This document shows, one piece after another, positions 9,100 to 16,356 of a stretch of 64,000 nt of DNA. This DNA is from Nitrobacter sp. NHB1 (GTDB lineage Bacteria; Pseudomonadota; Alphaproteobacteria; Rhizobiales; Xanthobacteraceae): positions 1 to 64,000 of the forward strand of contig NZ_JBAMDA010000004.1 of the NCBI RefSeq assembly GCF_036964665.1, read 5' to 3'. Position numbers and translations under genes: made by a program. Under the pieces are notes generated by a model that ran no database searches, was not told where the DNA came from, and saw only the letters and a list, made by a program, of their open reading frames with translations. Numbering within the stretch: position 1 is the stretch's first letter; every line of letters begins with the position of its first letter.

Positions 9100-9402
9100 C
9101 TACGTATTCTTTGCCTTGAAATGTTGGCACCAGCCATTGGGGCTAATTCCGCCCTCGACCAACTCGCACTGGTTTGGAGCCTGGAAGTGCTGGCACATTT
9201 GACAACGCTGGTTTCCGTTTGGCTTGTCCTGGTATTTGGCTTCCGATTTGCTGATCTTTTGCTGCTGGGTCTGCGCATAAATGGGAAAAGCCGTGCTGGC
9301 CAATGCCGCGGCAAGCCCGATCGTTCTCATCAGGTCTCGGCGTGACCATACCGCAAAGCTACTTGGACGAAACGAGAGATCACGTGACGTTTTGTTCTTC
9401 AT
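9100..9402 (-). CDS. High-potential iron-sulfur protein (HiPIP), Tat-exported
   Basis: A 100-residue precursor of a HiPIP, a small soluble periplasmic electron carrier with one [4Fe-4S]3+/2+ cluster. It passes electrons from cytochrome bc1 or an outer donor to a terminal oxidase or reaction centre. The four cluster cysteines are C67, C70, C79 and C92 (CQMC, QCE, WCQHF). A twin-arginine signal (SRRDLM at 20-25, then a hydrophobic run ending AYAQ-like) is present. ATG 9402 has gaggagaac upstream. An EcfG-like promoter lies at 9450-9474 on this strand. In some iron oxidisers a HiPIP works with outer-membrane cytochromes, which is of interest given the cluster at 51-58 kb. Confidence 0.88.
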   Translation of the reverse strand: MKNKTSRDLSFRPSSFAVWSRRDLMRTIGLAAALASTAFPIYAQTQQQKISKSEAKYQDKPNGNQRCQMCQHFQAPNQCELVEGGISPNGWCQHFKAKNT

Positions 9403-9449
9403 TGTGTTCTCCTCGCAGTTAAGTGGCACAGGCATATCGCCCGTGAGCC

Positions 9450-9474
9450 AACTGAATCGTATTATAAAGGTTCC
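9450..9474 (-). promoter_or_regulatory. EcfG-type promoter for the HiPIP gene
   Basis: On the minus strand GGAAC is followed by 16 bases and AGTT, one base from the consensus GGAAC-N16-CGTT of the alphaproteobacterial general stress sigma factor. It lies about 48 bases upstream of the HiPIP start. The spacer contains ttataat, so a housekeeping -10 is an alternative. Confidence 0.5.
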
Positions 9475-9668
9475 TATCGGTGGGTTGGCAGGCAGGTCGC
9501 TCCCGCGTTCGACAGCACAGTCACCGACCTCACGGATTGAGATCGGTGGACCGTAGCCCGTCAAGTCTTCCACATTCATCAGACTCTTTGCATGCGCTCA
9601 GAACTTAGCTGGCAGGTCTCGACGCGCCTTATACCGTGATCCGCATGACGTCAGCATGTGGACACGCC

Positions 9669-9838
9669 ATGGAACATCACACCAAGCTTCTGCAATTCGC
9701 GCACTGAAATCGCTTTCGGGGGCAATCGACGCGGCGGCGAATCGCGAGCTTCAAACCAAATCTGAATACGTCCGCCGCTCCGTGATTGATCGGCTGAGGG
9801 CTGACGGCATCGATCCGTCGTTCCCGGCGACGGCTTGA
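9669..9838 (+). pseudogene. Ribbon-helix-helix-like small protein, frameshifted
   Basis: The start MEHHTKLLQF (9669) is followed by a stop after two codons. A second frame then continues ALKSLSGAIDAAANRELQTKSEYVRRSVIDRLRADG to 9838. Joined, the product resembles CopG/Arc-type ribbon-helix-helix proteins, in which a short strand precedes two helices ending in SEYVRRSV. A single missing base near 9699 explains the break. Confidence 0.6.
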
Positions 9839-9856
9839 GCGAGTGAAGGCCACAAC

Positions 9857-9958
9857 ATGATCAACCCGCTTCAGCTTCCATCCTCGCAAGCGTTCACGCC
9901 GCAGCTTTTGCAGCTCGTATCCTCAATCAACCAAAGCCAGAAGCCCCAGACGCTATGA
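9857..9958 (+). CDS. Possible 33-residue ORF
   Basis: Reads MINPLQLPSSQAFTPQLLQL and a polar tail, ending in TGA at 9956-9958. It starts 18 bases after the frameshifted ribbon-helix-helix gene. I do not recognise it. The codon use is reasonable, but no family supports it. Confidence 0.3.
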   Translation: MINPLQLPSSQAFTPQLLQLVSSINQSQKPQTL

Positions 9959-9959
9959 G

Positions 9960-10193
9960 GATGCCACCCAGTACTTTTCACCTCGGCCAAATCATACAGA
10001 GGCATCCGTAGAGGTCTCCGCCATCAGGCGTATTTCGCTCTGATAGACAATGACAAGATCGGTGGATGTGAAGGGAATTCGCTGAACAGTTTGCCCGGCA
10101 GAGTGATCTCGATGTCCAAGCCGCCAACTGGACAGGTGCGGGCGTAGCTTCCTTGCAGTTGTTCGTTGATTGTAAGATCCAGAAGCTTCGGGT
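9960..10193. other. No recognisable gene
   Basis: A short stretch between the small ORF and the IS256 element. The minus strand can be read as fragments (for example LLDLTINEQLQGSYARTCPV), but these end in stops and match no family I know. It is probably a cut gene remnant. Confidence 0.35.
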
Positions 10194-11612
10194 CCCGTCG
10201 CGGAGTTGGTAGGAATTGAGTGTGGCGTAGTCTCCGGGGTGTTCAACCTCGAATCATTCCGGCGTTGAAGCGTCGGACCGGAGACCACGCCATGACGAGC
10301 ATTACCATGAAGCCTGATTCCTTGCAGCCTGCGGCCGATGACCGGCGATCTTTTCGACAACTGGTTTGATCCGCTTGAGGCCGAAGTGCGGGCTCGATCG
10401 TGTGAGTTCATCGAAGAACTGCTCCGCGGCGAGCTTGAGGCGGCGCTTTCCCGGCCGCGTTACGGGCGTAGCCCGACGACCGGCAGTGAAGGAAGAGCCG
10501 GCGTTGCGGGTCACCGCCACGGCAGCCGGACGCGGTCGCTGACCGGCACGTTCGGGGCGATCGAGATCGCGGTGCCGCGCGCCCGTCTGACCACGTCCGC
10601 GGGCGGGACGACGGAATGGAAGAGCCTGGCGCTGCGGGCCTATCAGCGGCGCACGCTGGCCGCCGACGCGCTGATCGCGAGCACCTATCTTGCCGGCACC
10701 AACACCCAGCGGGTGCGCCGCGCGCTGGCGGCGTTGTTCGGCGGCACCGTCGGCAAGGACACCGTGAGCCGGACCTGGCGCAAGGTGAAGAGCGATTGGG
10801 ATGCCTGGAACACCCGCTCGCTGGCCGAGGATTCGATCGTGCGCCTGATCCTCGACGGCACCGTCGTTTGCGTGCGGCTCGACCGCAAGGCGACCTCGAT
10901 CTCGCTGCTCGTTGTCCTCGGCGTGCGCGCGGACGGCCAAAAGGTGCTGCTCGCGATCAAGAGCATGGGCGGGGAGAGCGCCGAGGCATGGCGCACTGTC
11001 CTCGACGATCTCATCAAGCGCGGGCTGCGGCGGCCCGAGTTCCTCATTGTCGACGGCGCGCCGGGGCTCGACAAGGCCATTGCCTGCGTCTGGGACGCCG
11101 TGCGGGTGCAACGCCGCTGCACGGTTCACAAGCACAGAAACCTGTTCGCCCATGCCCCCGAGCGGCTGCATGACGAGATCACCGCGGATTACAACGACAT
11201 GATCTACGCGACGACGCCTGAGGAGATCGAAACGCGCCGCAAGGCCTTCGTCCGCAAATGGCGGCTCAAGCATCGCGCCGTTGCCGATAGCCTCGAGGAG
11301 GCGGGAGAACGCTTGTTCACCTTCACGCGCCTGCCGCCGAGCCAATGGCGCAGTGTACGCACCACAAATGCAATCGAGCGTTTGCACGAAGAATTCAAGC
11401 GACGGATCAAGACGCAAACTGTTCTGCCATCCGCCGACACCGCCACGACGTTGTTCTGGGCGCTGCTCGCTTCAGGACAGATCAACATGCGCAAGGTGGA
11501 CGGTTGGCAGACGCTCTCGACACAACCCATTGATCAGCCGATTGACCTTGCCGCCTGAAACGATACCTTCATGTTACCCGAGAATGTGCCACACCGAATT
11601 CCAACCGCATTC
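10194..11612 (+). mobile_element. Complete IS256-family insertion sequence
   Basis: The left end (gcggagttggtaggaattgagtgtggc) and the reverse complement of the right end (gcggttggaattcggtgtggc) form imperfect inverted repeats around one transposase. A fragment of the same element lies at 4530-4765. I could not find a convincing target duplication, so the ends are approximate. The second copy of the left end implies an earlier, larger set of these elements in the region. Confidence 0.75.
10338..11558 (+). CDS. IS256-family transposase
   Basis: A 406-residue mutator-type transposase. The DDE catalytic region is readable: LILDGTVVCVRLD, later EFLIVDGAPGLDKAI and CTVHKHRNL, then the helical SVRTTNAIERLHEEFKRRIK near the C-terminus. 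The leader before 10338 has lost two bases compared with the fragment at 4.6 kb. A longer N-terminus starting at 10292 is therefore out of frame, and translation would have to use the ATG at 10338. Whether the shortened form is active is unknown. Confidence 0.88.
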   Translation: MTGDLFDNWFDPLEAEVRARSCEFIEELLRGELEAALSRPRYGRSPTTGSEGRAGVAGHRHGSRTRSLTGTFGAIEIAVPRARLTTSAGGTTEWKSLALRAYQRRTLAADALIASTYLAGTNTQRVRRALAALFGGTVGKDTVSRTWRKVKSDWDAWNTRSLAEDSIVRLILDGTVVCVRLDRKATSISLLVVLGVRADGQKVLLAIKSMGGESAEAWRTVLDDLIKRGLRRPEFLIVDGAPGLDKAIACVWDAVRVQRRCTVHKHRNLFAHAPERLHDEITADYNDMIYATTPEEIETRRKAFVRKWRLKHRAVADSLEEAGERLFTFTRLPPSQWRSVRTTNAIERLHEEFKRRIKTQTVLPSADTATTLFWALLASGQINMRKVDGWQTLSTQPIDQPIDLAA

Positions 11613-12182
11613 CGGACGGCACCTGACAAGGTTTGTAATGCCGGGCATCGCATGACGCTGGAAGAATGTCTCGCCCGTGATGCCATCGGGCGCACGAATG
11701 ATCGAACATGGCCGGCCTTTGAGGTGCTCGATCATCACAGCCCGACAGCTTCCAGCTATTTTACAAGATCGAGCTTTGTTTCCCCCGCATTCTTCCCGGC
11801 GCCTGGCCATAACGCCTTGTCAGGTTTGCTGATGGTAACGCCCATCACGGCGGAGGTCGCTTTATTGCCGGGCAGGGCCGCCCGCTTTTTTCGGTACGGG
11901 CTGCGCAAGGTCTGTCTTGTCGGGCGAGGCAGGGCGCTCCGCACGCACTTCGCGTGCCGACCTCTTCCGCAGCTTACCGGGCTCGCTGCTGCCGCACGGT
12001 CCTTGACCGCCGGGGCGTGTGACCTCCTTCGCCCAACCCATCCCTCAAGCGCGTTGCAAAGTATCGGTCGTCAGGCGGTGAAAAGCCGAAGGCAATTCCC
12101 GTGCGCCTCGTCCGAGGAGATGTGCGGCCACATCAATCGAACCAAAAAATCGAAGGACGGGCCTCGTAGGATGCCCTCTATA
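11613..12182. other. No gene recognised (570 bases)
   Basis: A plus-strand open frame covers most of this stretch but has no recognisable domain, and its codon pattern does not look genuine. A small minus-strand frame starting near 12047 (MGWAKEVTRPGGQGPCGSS) is charged and could be real, but nothing supports it. A GC hairpin with a T tail (ggcagggccgcccgctttttt) lies near 11870. Confidence 0.35.
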
Positions 12183-12548
12183 TTAGAAAGAACGGCTGAG
12201 AGGAGCGTGAAGATGAGCGACGATGCCGAGAAGTAGATACAGGAGATACTGGCTCGCTTCAGCGACGGACGCACCATCTCGGTTTTGGGAGTTCTGAATC
12301 AAAAACACCATCAGGAACGTCACGATGGTCGTCCCGGTGTTGATCACCAATTGCCAGGTGTCGGAGAATTCGAATAACGGGCCTGTAACCGCCCAAATCA
12401 AAACAAGCGCGACAGCGGCGACAAAGATTGGCGCGCGACCAGCCTGCCGCGACGCACTATTTGCGATCTCGCCGAAAAGCTGCGCGCTGCTGCTTTGTTT
12501 ATCTTTGCTCCGATCGTTTGCATGTTCTACACGCGATGTCCTGGCCAT
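12183..12548 (-). CDS. Low-affinity iron permease family protein, C-terminus altered
   Basis: A 121-residue membrane protein like the fungal Fet4-related bacterial permease family. The soluble start ([14 protein letters not shown]) is followed by a first membrane segment ([20 protein letters not shown]). [21 protein letters not shown] segment follows, then the hallmark IQNSQNRDG. Family members continue with a cytosolic DEL(I/L)R helix; here the sequence changes after NRDG and ends in an unrelated 30-residue tail, so the gene is probably truncated or frameshifted near 12270. The start at 12548 fits family members better than the upstream in-frame codon at 12611. A GGAAC-N16-CGTC sequence lies upstream at about 12570-12594. 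Confidence 0.65.
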   Translation of the reverse strand: MARTSRVEHANDRSKDKQSSSAQLFGEIANSASRQAGRAPIFVAAVALVLIWAVTGPLFEFSDTWQLVINTGTTIVTFLMVFLIQNSQNRDGASVAEASQYLLYLLLGIVAHLHAPLSRSF

Positions 12549-12749
12549 TTGGACTCCGTCAAGGCACTTGTTGCCGGACAGAATGACGCGGAGGAGGAAC
12601 TTTTGTTCCAATAATCCTCTCGTAAGGCGTGTACTCGGAAAAGTGAAGGATTGGCCGAGCTACCGATTCGTTCTTTGGGAACGGAACAGAGCCAGAGGGT
12701 GGAACCGTTTCTCTCATCAAGCCTTGTCATGCGCACAAGAGAGACGGTT

Positions 12750-12980
12750 ATGGAAATCAAAGAGCATATGGAAGTCATCGGCGCCGATGGGGCTCATGTG
12801 GGCACAGTGGACAAGGTTGAAGGTGGAAGGATTAAGCTAACCAAGAAGGACAGCGGTGAGGGTGCGCATAAGGGTCATCACCATTTCATCGATAAGGGTC
12901 TTATCGTTGGTGTGGAAGGCAACAAGGTGAGGTTGTCGGCGAATGGAAATGTCGCGGTAACGATGGAGGAAGAAAGATAG
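12750..12980 (+). CDS. DUF2171 domain protein
   Basis: A 76-residue small soluble protein starting MEIKEHMEVIGADGAHVGTV. It follows the DUF2171 pattern: a beta-barrel-like PRC fold with DKVEGGRIKLTKKD, HHHFIDKGLI and GNKVRLS. These proteins are common in stress-inducible loci of Rhizobiales; their role is not established. An in-frame ATG at 12729 is an alternative start. The upstream region has the palindrome-like attcgttctttgggaacgg, repeated in similar form at 13020, which may be a regulatory site. Confidence 0.75.
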   Translation: MEIKEHMEVIGADGAHVGTVDKVEGGRIKLTKKDSGEGAHKGHHHFIDKGLIVGVEGNKVRLSANGNVAVTMEEER

Positions 12981-13021
12981 GCAACCTGCCGTTAAGACTC
13001 TCCAAGTGGATTTTCTCGATT

Positions 13022-13046
13022 ACGATTCGTTCTTTGAGAACGAATT
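13022..13046. promoter_or_regulatory. Palindrome possibly used as an operator
   Basis: ATTCGTTCTttgAGAACGAAT is a perfect dyad with 9-base arms. A close relative (attcgttctttgggaacgg) lies at about 12665 upstream of the DUF2171 gene. The pair flanks that gene and precedes the next one. It resembles GTTC/GAAC repressor boxes, but the spacing does not match the alphaproteobacterial LexA box. Confidence 0.4.
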
Positions 13047-13120
13047 AGCGTCGTATCAGAACCCGCCGTTACTCCTCATTAAGGGGTCGGCGCGATGGTG
13101 AGCGAGAACAGGACTTGAAC

Positions 13121-13495
13121 ATGTCGACGAAAAATAGAGCCCCCAGGCCAACCAAAACAACCAACAACAGCAGGACCAGAACAACCGGTAGGACCAGAAC
13201 AAAAAGCAGGCCGAGAGAAGAGGACGTAGGACCAAGGATAGAAGACATTCGGCCTGAAGGATTGCAGATGCACGTGCCGGCGCCCCCGCAGCAGGCTCAG
13301 CCAGCAATCAGCATCGTGGCCGTCGAACAGCTTCTGCGGGCTTACGGCTGCGCAGCCAATGTGCGCCGCGACGAGAGCGGGCAAGTGGTTGCCATGGCCG
13401 CCAACCCGAGAATGCAGGCGGAGGTGGATAGGCGATTGCAAGAGGTGCTAAGAATGAACGTCAATACCGAGAACCCTCAAAGGGGTAGACGTTGA
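13121..13495 (+). CDS. Hypothetical basic protein
   Basis: A 124-residue protein. The first ~40 residues are basic and disordered (STKNRAPRPTKTTNNSRTRT), followed by a compact segment AISIVAVEQLLRAYGCAAN-VRRDESGQVVAMAANPRM. I do not recognise the family. The tail EVDRRLQEVLRMNVNTENP reaches the edge of the IS5 fragment at 13500, so the true C-terminus may have been replaced. Confidence 0.5.
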   Translation: MSTKNRAPRPTKTTNNSRTRTTGRTRTKSRPREEDVGPRIEDIRPEGLQMHVPAPPQQAQPAISIVAVEQLLRAYGCAANVRRDESGQVVAMAANPRMQAEVDRRLQEVLRMNVNTENPQRGRR

Positions 13496-13499
13496 AGGC

Positions 13500-13985
13500 G
13501 CTGGAACGGGAGAACCTCGCGCCGACCGGCCCCCGGCTATCACGCTTGGCGCTGATAAGGCCTATGACACGGAGGACTTCGTCAACGAGTTGCGCTCGAT
13601 GAAGGTGACGCCGCACGTGGCGCAGAACACGAGCGGCCGAAGCTCGGCGATCGACGGACGCACGACGCGGCACAGCGGCTATGCCGTCAGCCAGCGCATC
13701 CGCAAGCGCATTGAGGAAGCGTTCGGCTGGATTAAGACGGTCGCCCGCCAGGACAAGACCCGCTTCCGCGGCCGCGACCGCGTCGGATGGGCCTTCACCT
13801 TCGCAGCCGCCGCTTACAATCTGGTGCGACTGCCGAAGCTCATGGCGGTGCCAGCATGACCGCGCCGTCCCACCGCACGCCAAACTGCTCGACGCCGCTC
13901 GATCCAGATCACATTCGCCTATCGCAACGGCGATCAATCCACCCCCTAAAGCCAGACCGGACACTTCTTCAACAGCCTGTTGCTC
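13500..13985 (+). mobile_element. 3' fragment of an IS5-family element
   Basis: The last ~115 codons of an IS5-type DDE transposase (13515-13859) are in frame: GADKAYDTEDFVNELRSM, then RIRKRIEEAFGWIKTVARQD and the closing FTFAAAAYNLVRLPKLM. The right end ttcttcaacagcctgtt follows at about 13968-13985. The 5' half is missing. It abuts and truncates the IS110 element next to it. Confidence 0.75.
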
Positions 13986-14725
13986 GATCTGTTGCACCAG
14001 GCGGGCAATTCGCTTCTCGGCGTCCTCGACAGCGTAGATGTAGTCCTGCAGCACAATCTGCTGGGCCGGATGGTCGAACCGCACCGTCGTGAGCCAGCGC
14101 CGGTAGGCCAGCGTCCAGGCTCCCTGTCCCGCGAAGATCTTGGCATGGCGAAGTAGAAAGCCACCGAGATGCTGGCGCGCCTTGCCCAGTACCCGCACTG
14201 CCGTCGTTCGTGCTCGAACCAGATCCCGCATGGCTTCGTGCGCGACGTCCGGTACCCAGACAGCTGTCAATTCGCCCGCTCGGTGCAGCTTTGCCAGCAT
14301 CAGCGCGTCGCGCCGATCGGTCTTCACCCGGTCACCCGCTTTGATCGGGATTAGCGAGGGCGCGATGACCACGCAGCCATGCCCGAGCCCCGTCAACAAC
14401 CGATGCAAGCCATAGCCGCAGGGGCCCGCTTCGTAGCAGAAGCTCAAGCGAAGCCCAGGACGCACCAGCCGCGCCACCATCTTGGTCAGCACGTCCGCGC
14501 GGTTTGCAAAGACGCCAATTTGGCGGATCTCGCCAGACCGCCCGCCCTCGGCAACTGCTACCGACACGGTCGCTTTGTGCACATCAAGTCCAACGTAAAT
14601 GATAGAATCCATGTGGCCCGTCTCCCATGCATGAGGCTCTCTGCCGTCTCCAGACGGCTCAATCCTCGGATCGTTGCATGCCGTGAGGCGGGCCGCCTTT
14701 CAGCGCACCGCGAACATAGGGTCTA
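13986..14725 (-). mobile_element. 5' part of an IS110-family element (copy A)
   Basis: The transposase frame from 14612 gives MDSIIYVGLDVHKATVSVAV and the DEDD-type N-terminal RuvC-like domain (KTDRRDALMLAKLHRAGELT), ending about residue 210 where the IS5 fragment begins. A copy in the opposite orientation lies at 35745-36632. The shared sequence starts at the same point in both (near 14725 and 35745), marking the element edge. The C-terminal serine domain is missing, so it is inactive. Confidence 0.8.
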
Positions 14726-14780
14726 AAACCTCAACCCGCATCGCCTGATGACCTTAAAGCTAAACTTAAGGTCACATGCT

Positions 14781-15440
14781 TCACGAGATACCCTCGTCAA
14801 ACAAGGCGGTCCTCGTCGGACGCGTACCCTCGACGCCGTCGAGTCCGTCGAGCGCTACTTGGGTTGGGCCGTGATTGAGCGTCGCATTTCCCGGTCTTAG
14901 CCCGTGACGCGCATAGAAGTGCCGGCTGGCCGCGACATCGCTGACCGAAATCGCGCTGTGGTCGATGCCCATTATGCCCGTGCCCTCCCACTCGCGATTA
15001 GCGCCTCGCGGAAATTGGATGAATTCGAGCGGATGACCTTCGGGATCGCGAAACTTGACCACAGTCACACCGCCGGCGGACTTGGGCAGCGTTACCGGGC
15101 ACTCCTGGCTGATCGGCGTGGCGCCTGCGTCGCGTGCGCGAGACCATGCGGCCTCCGCATCGTCTGTGACGAGCGCGAGGTGCTGGAACACAAGATCGCA
15201 GGCAGTCGTATCACGTGGATAGGGGCGACCCCGATGATCGAAGCTTTCGAGATCCACGCGGCTTCGGCTGAGCGACATTGCGATCCGCGAACCGGCGCCT
15301 GCGAGGCCGAGCAGTTTCATGTCCGCAACGGGAATGGGGGTTGCCTCGTCGGCATCGAAACCGATCGCCCGATAAAAGGTGACCAACCGCGCGGGATCAG
15401 CGGAAACGAGCCGAAAACCTGCGATCTCCCGGAAAATCAT
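14781..15440 (-). CDS. VOC/glyoxalase-fold protein, C-terminally truncated
   Basis: A 219-residue protein with two VOC (glyoxalase/dioxygenase fold) modules. The first, MIFREIAGFRLVSADPARL, runs through VTVVKFRDPEGHPLEFIQF. A second begins IDHSAISVSDVAASRHFYAR. The second module breaks off after QVALDGLDGVE, just before the IS110 edge, so the C-terminal 60 or so residues are lost. ATG 15440 overlaps the cupin stop (ATGA), indicating translational coupling. It is the last gene of the GMC-DoxX-cupin-VOC operon. A metal-dependent lyase, isomerase or dioxygenase role is possible, but not testable from the remaining half. Confidence 0.75.
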   Translation of the reverse strand: MIFREIAGFRLVSADPARLVTFYRAIGFDADEATPIPVADMKLLGLAGAGSRIAMSLSRSRVDLESFDHRGRPYPRDTTACDLVFQHLALVTDDAEAAWSRARDAGATPISQECPVTLPKSAGGVTVVKFRDPEGHPLEFIQFPRGANREWEGTGIMGIDHSAISVSDVAASRHFYARHGLRPGNATLNHGPTQVALDGLDGVEGTRPTRTALFDEGIS

Positions 15441-15895
15441 GTCAGGTGGCATGGCTCGCGCATCGGATCGACATGCAGCTGGATGGTCATCAGGCAGCAC
15501 GGTTCGTCGCCGATCGCGCCGGACTTGTGGCCCTTCTTGCCATCGGTTTCGGTGCAGCCTTGATCCTCTCCGAACGAGAAGTCGCCCGGCCTCTGCTCGA
15601 TGCGCGTGCCGTCCATGCTTTCGATCCACCAACGGCCGGACAGCACGATGATCCATTGTGGCGCCGGGTTCTCATGCCAGTCGCCTACCCAACCGACGGG
15701 TTGGACGGTGAAGACAACGGTGGCCTCGCCGCGCTCCATCTTGTCGTTCCACTGCGGGTCCGCTGGGCCGACTGCCTTGAGCTCGTAATCGGTGAGCGCG
15801 CATTGCGACAGATGGCTGATGCCATCGCCATCGACATGCAGATGCCAATAGGGAACGGATGGCTTGGGGCCTGCCTTGGGAGCTTGATCGCTCAT
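15437..15895 (-). CDS. Cupin-domain protein
   Basis: A 152-residue soluble protein. The cupin barrel is seen in VGWVGDWHENPAPQWIIVLSG, followed by DGTRIEQRPGDFSFGEDQG; these supply the histidines and the PGD turn of cupin motif 1 and the start of motif 2. It begins MSDQAPKAGPKPSVPYWHLH at 15895. The upstream frame continues but lies inside the DoxX gene. Starts and stops overlap on both sides (ATGA at 15892-15895 and 15437-15440). It probably binds a divalent metal and a small organic substrate. Confidence 0.8.
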   Translation of the reverse strand: MSDQAPKAGPKPSVPYWHLHVDGDGISHLSQCALTDYELKAVGPADPQWNDKMERGEATVVFTVQPVGWVGDWHENPAPQWIIVLSGRWWIESMDGTRIEQRPGDFSFGEDQGCTETDGKKGHKSGAIGDEPCCLMTIQLHVDPMREPCHLT

Positions 15896-16356
15896 GGGTG
15901 TACTCGGTAAGGATGGCTGGAGGCCAGGGGGGCATGGAGGAAGGGGACAAGCCCTGTGCCGTCCGTGCCGATGACGATCAGCAGGAAGCCGGCGCCAAGC
16001 GACAGATTCTTCAGGAAGTCCCACAGCAGTGTACGACCCTTGCCGTCGGGATCAGACCAGAAATCGCCCTGTGCCCAGAATTGTTTATATAGAACCGCTG
16101 TCGCAACGCAGTAGCCGGCAATGATGAAGGCACACGCCCGGTCGGCGATGCCGGTGACGACGCCGAGCGTGCAGACGATTTCGACAAACAGACCAATCAG
16201 GATCATCGTGATCGCGATCGGACGCGGCTTGAACATGCTCTGCGCTTGCTTGACCGCGTGATCGAAACCGAAAATCTTGTCGAGTGCGCTGAACGGCAGG
16301 AACAGCAGCACAAGGCCATAACGAACGACGAGCGCGACGATTTCCGACGTCGTCAT
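15892..16356 (-). CDS. DoxX family membrane protein
   Basis: A 154-residue inner-membrane protein with four hydrophobic segments: VALVVRYGLVLLFLPFSALD, IAITMILIGLFVEIVCTLG, ACAFIIAGYCVATAVLY and a C-terminal LGAGFLLIVIG. It carries the DoxX-type DFLKNLSL before the last helix. DoxX proteins sit beside oxidoreductases and are thought to help pass electrons to the quinone pool. ATG 16356 overlaps the GMC stop by four bases. Confidence 0.85.
   Translation of the reverse strand: MTTSEIVALVVRYGLVLLFLPFSALDKIFGFDHAVKQAQSMFKPRPIAITMILIGLFVEIVCTLGVVTGIADRACAFIIAGYCVATAVLYKQFWAQGDFWSDPDGKGRTLLWDFLKNLSLGAGFLLIVIGTDGTGLVPFLHAPLASSHPYRVHP

Noticed and set aside
11571-12236. 221-codon ORF after the IS256 element
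   Set aside because: It starts inside the element's end and shows no domain or sensible codon pattern.
12676-12705. GGAAC followed by CGTT upstream of the DUF2171 gene
   Set aside because: The spacer is 18 bases, outside the 16-17 accepted for EcfG, so I did not call a promoter.
13022-13046. LexA box
   Set aside because: The alphaproteobacterial box is GTTC-N7-GTTC; here the arms are inverted with a different spacing.
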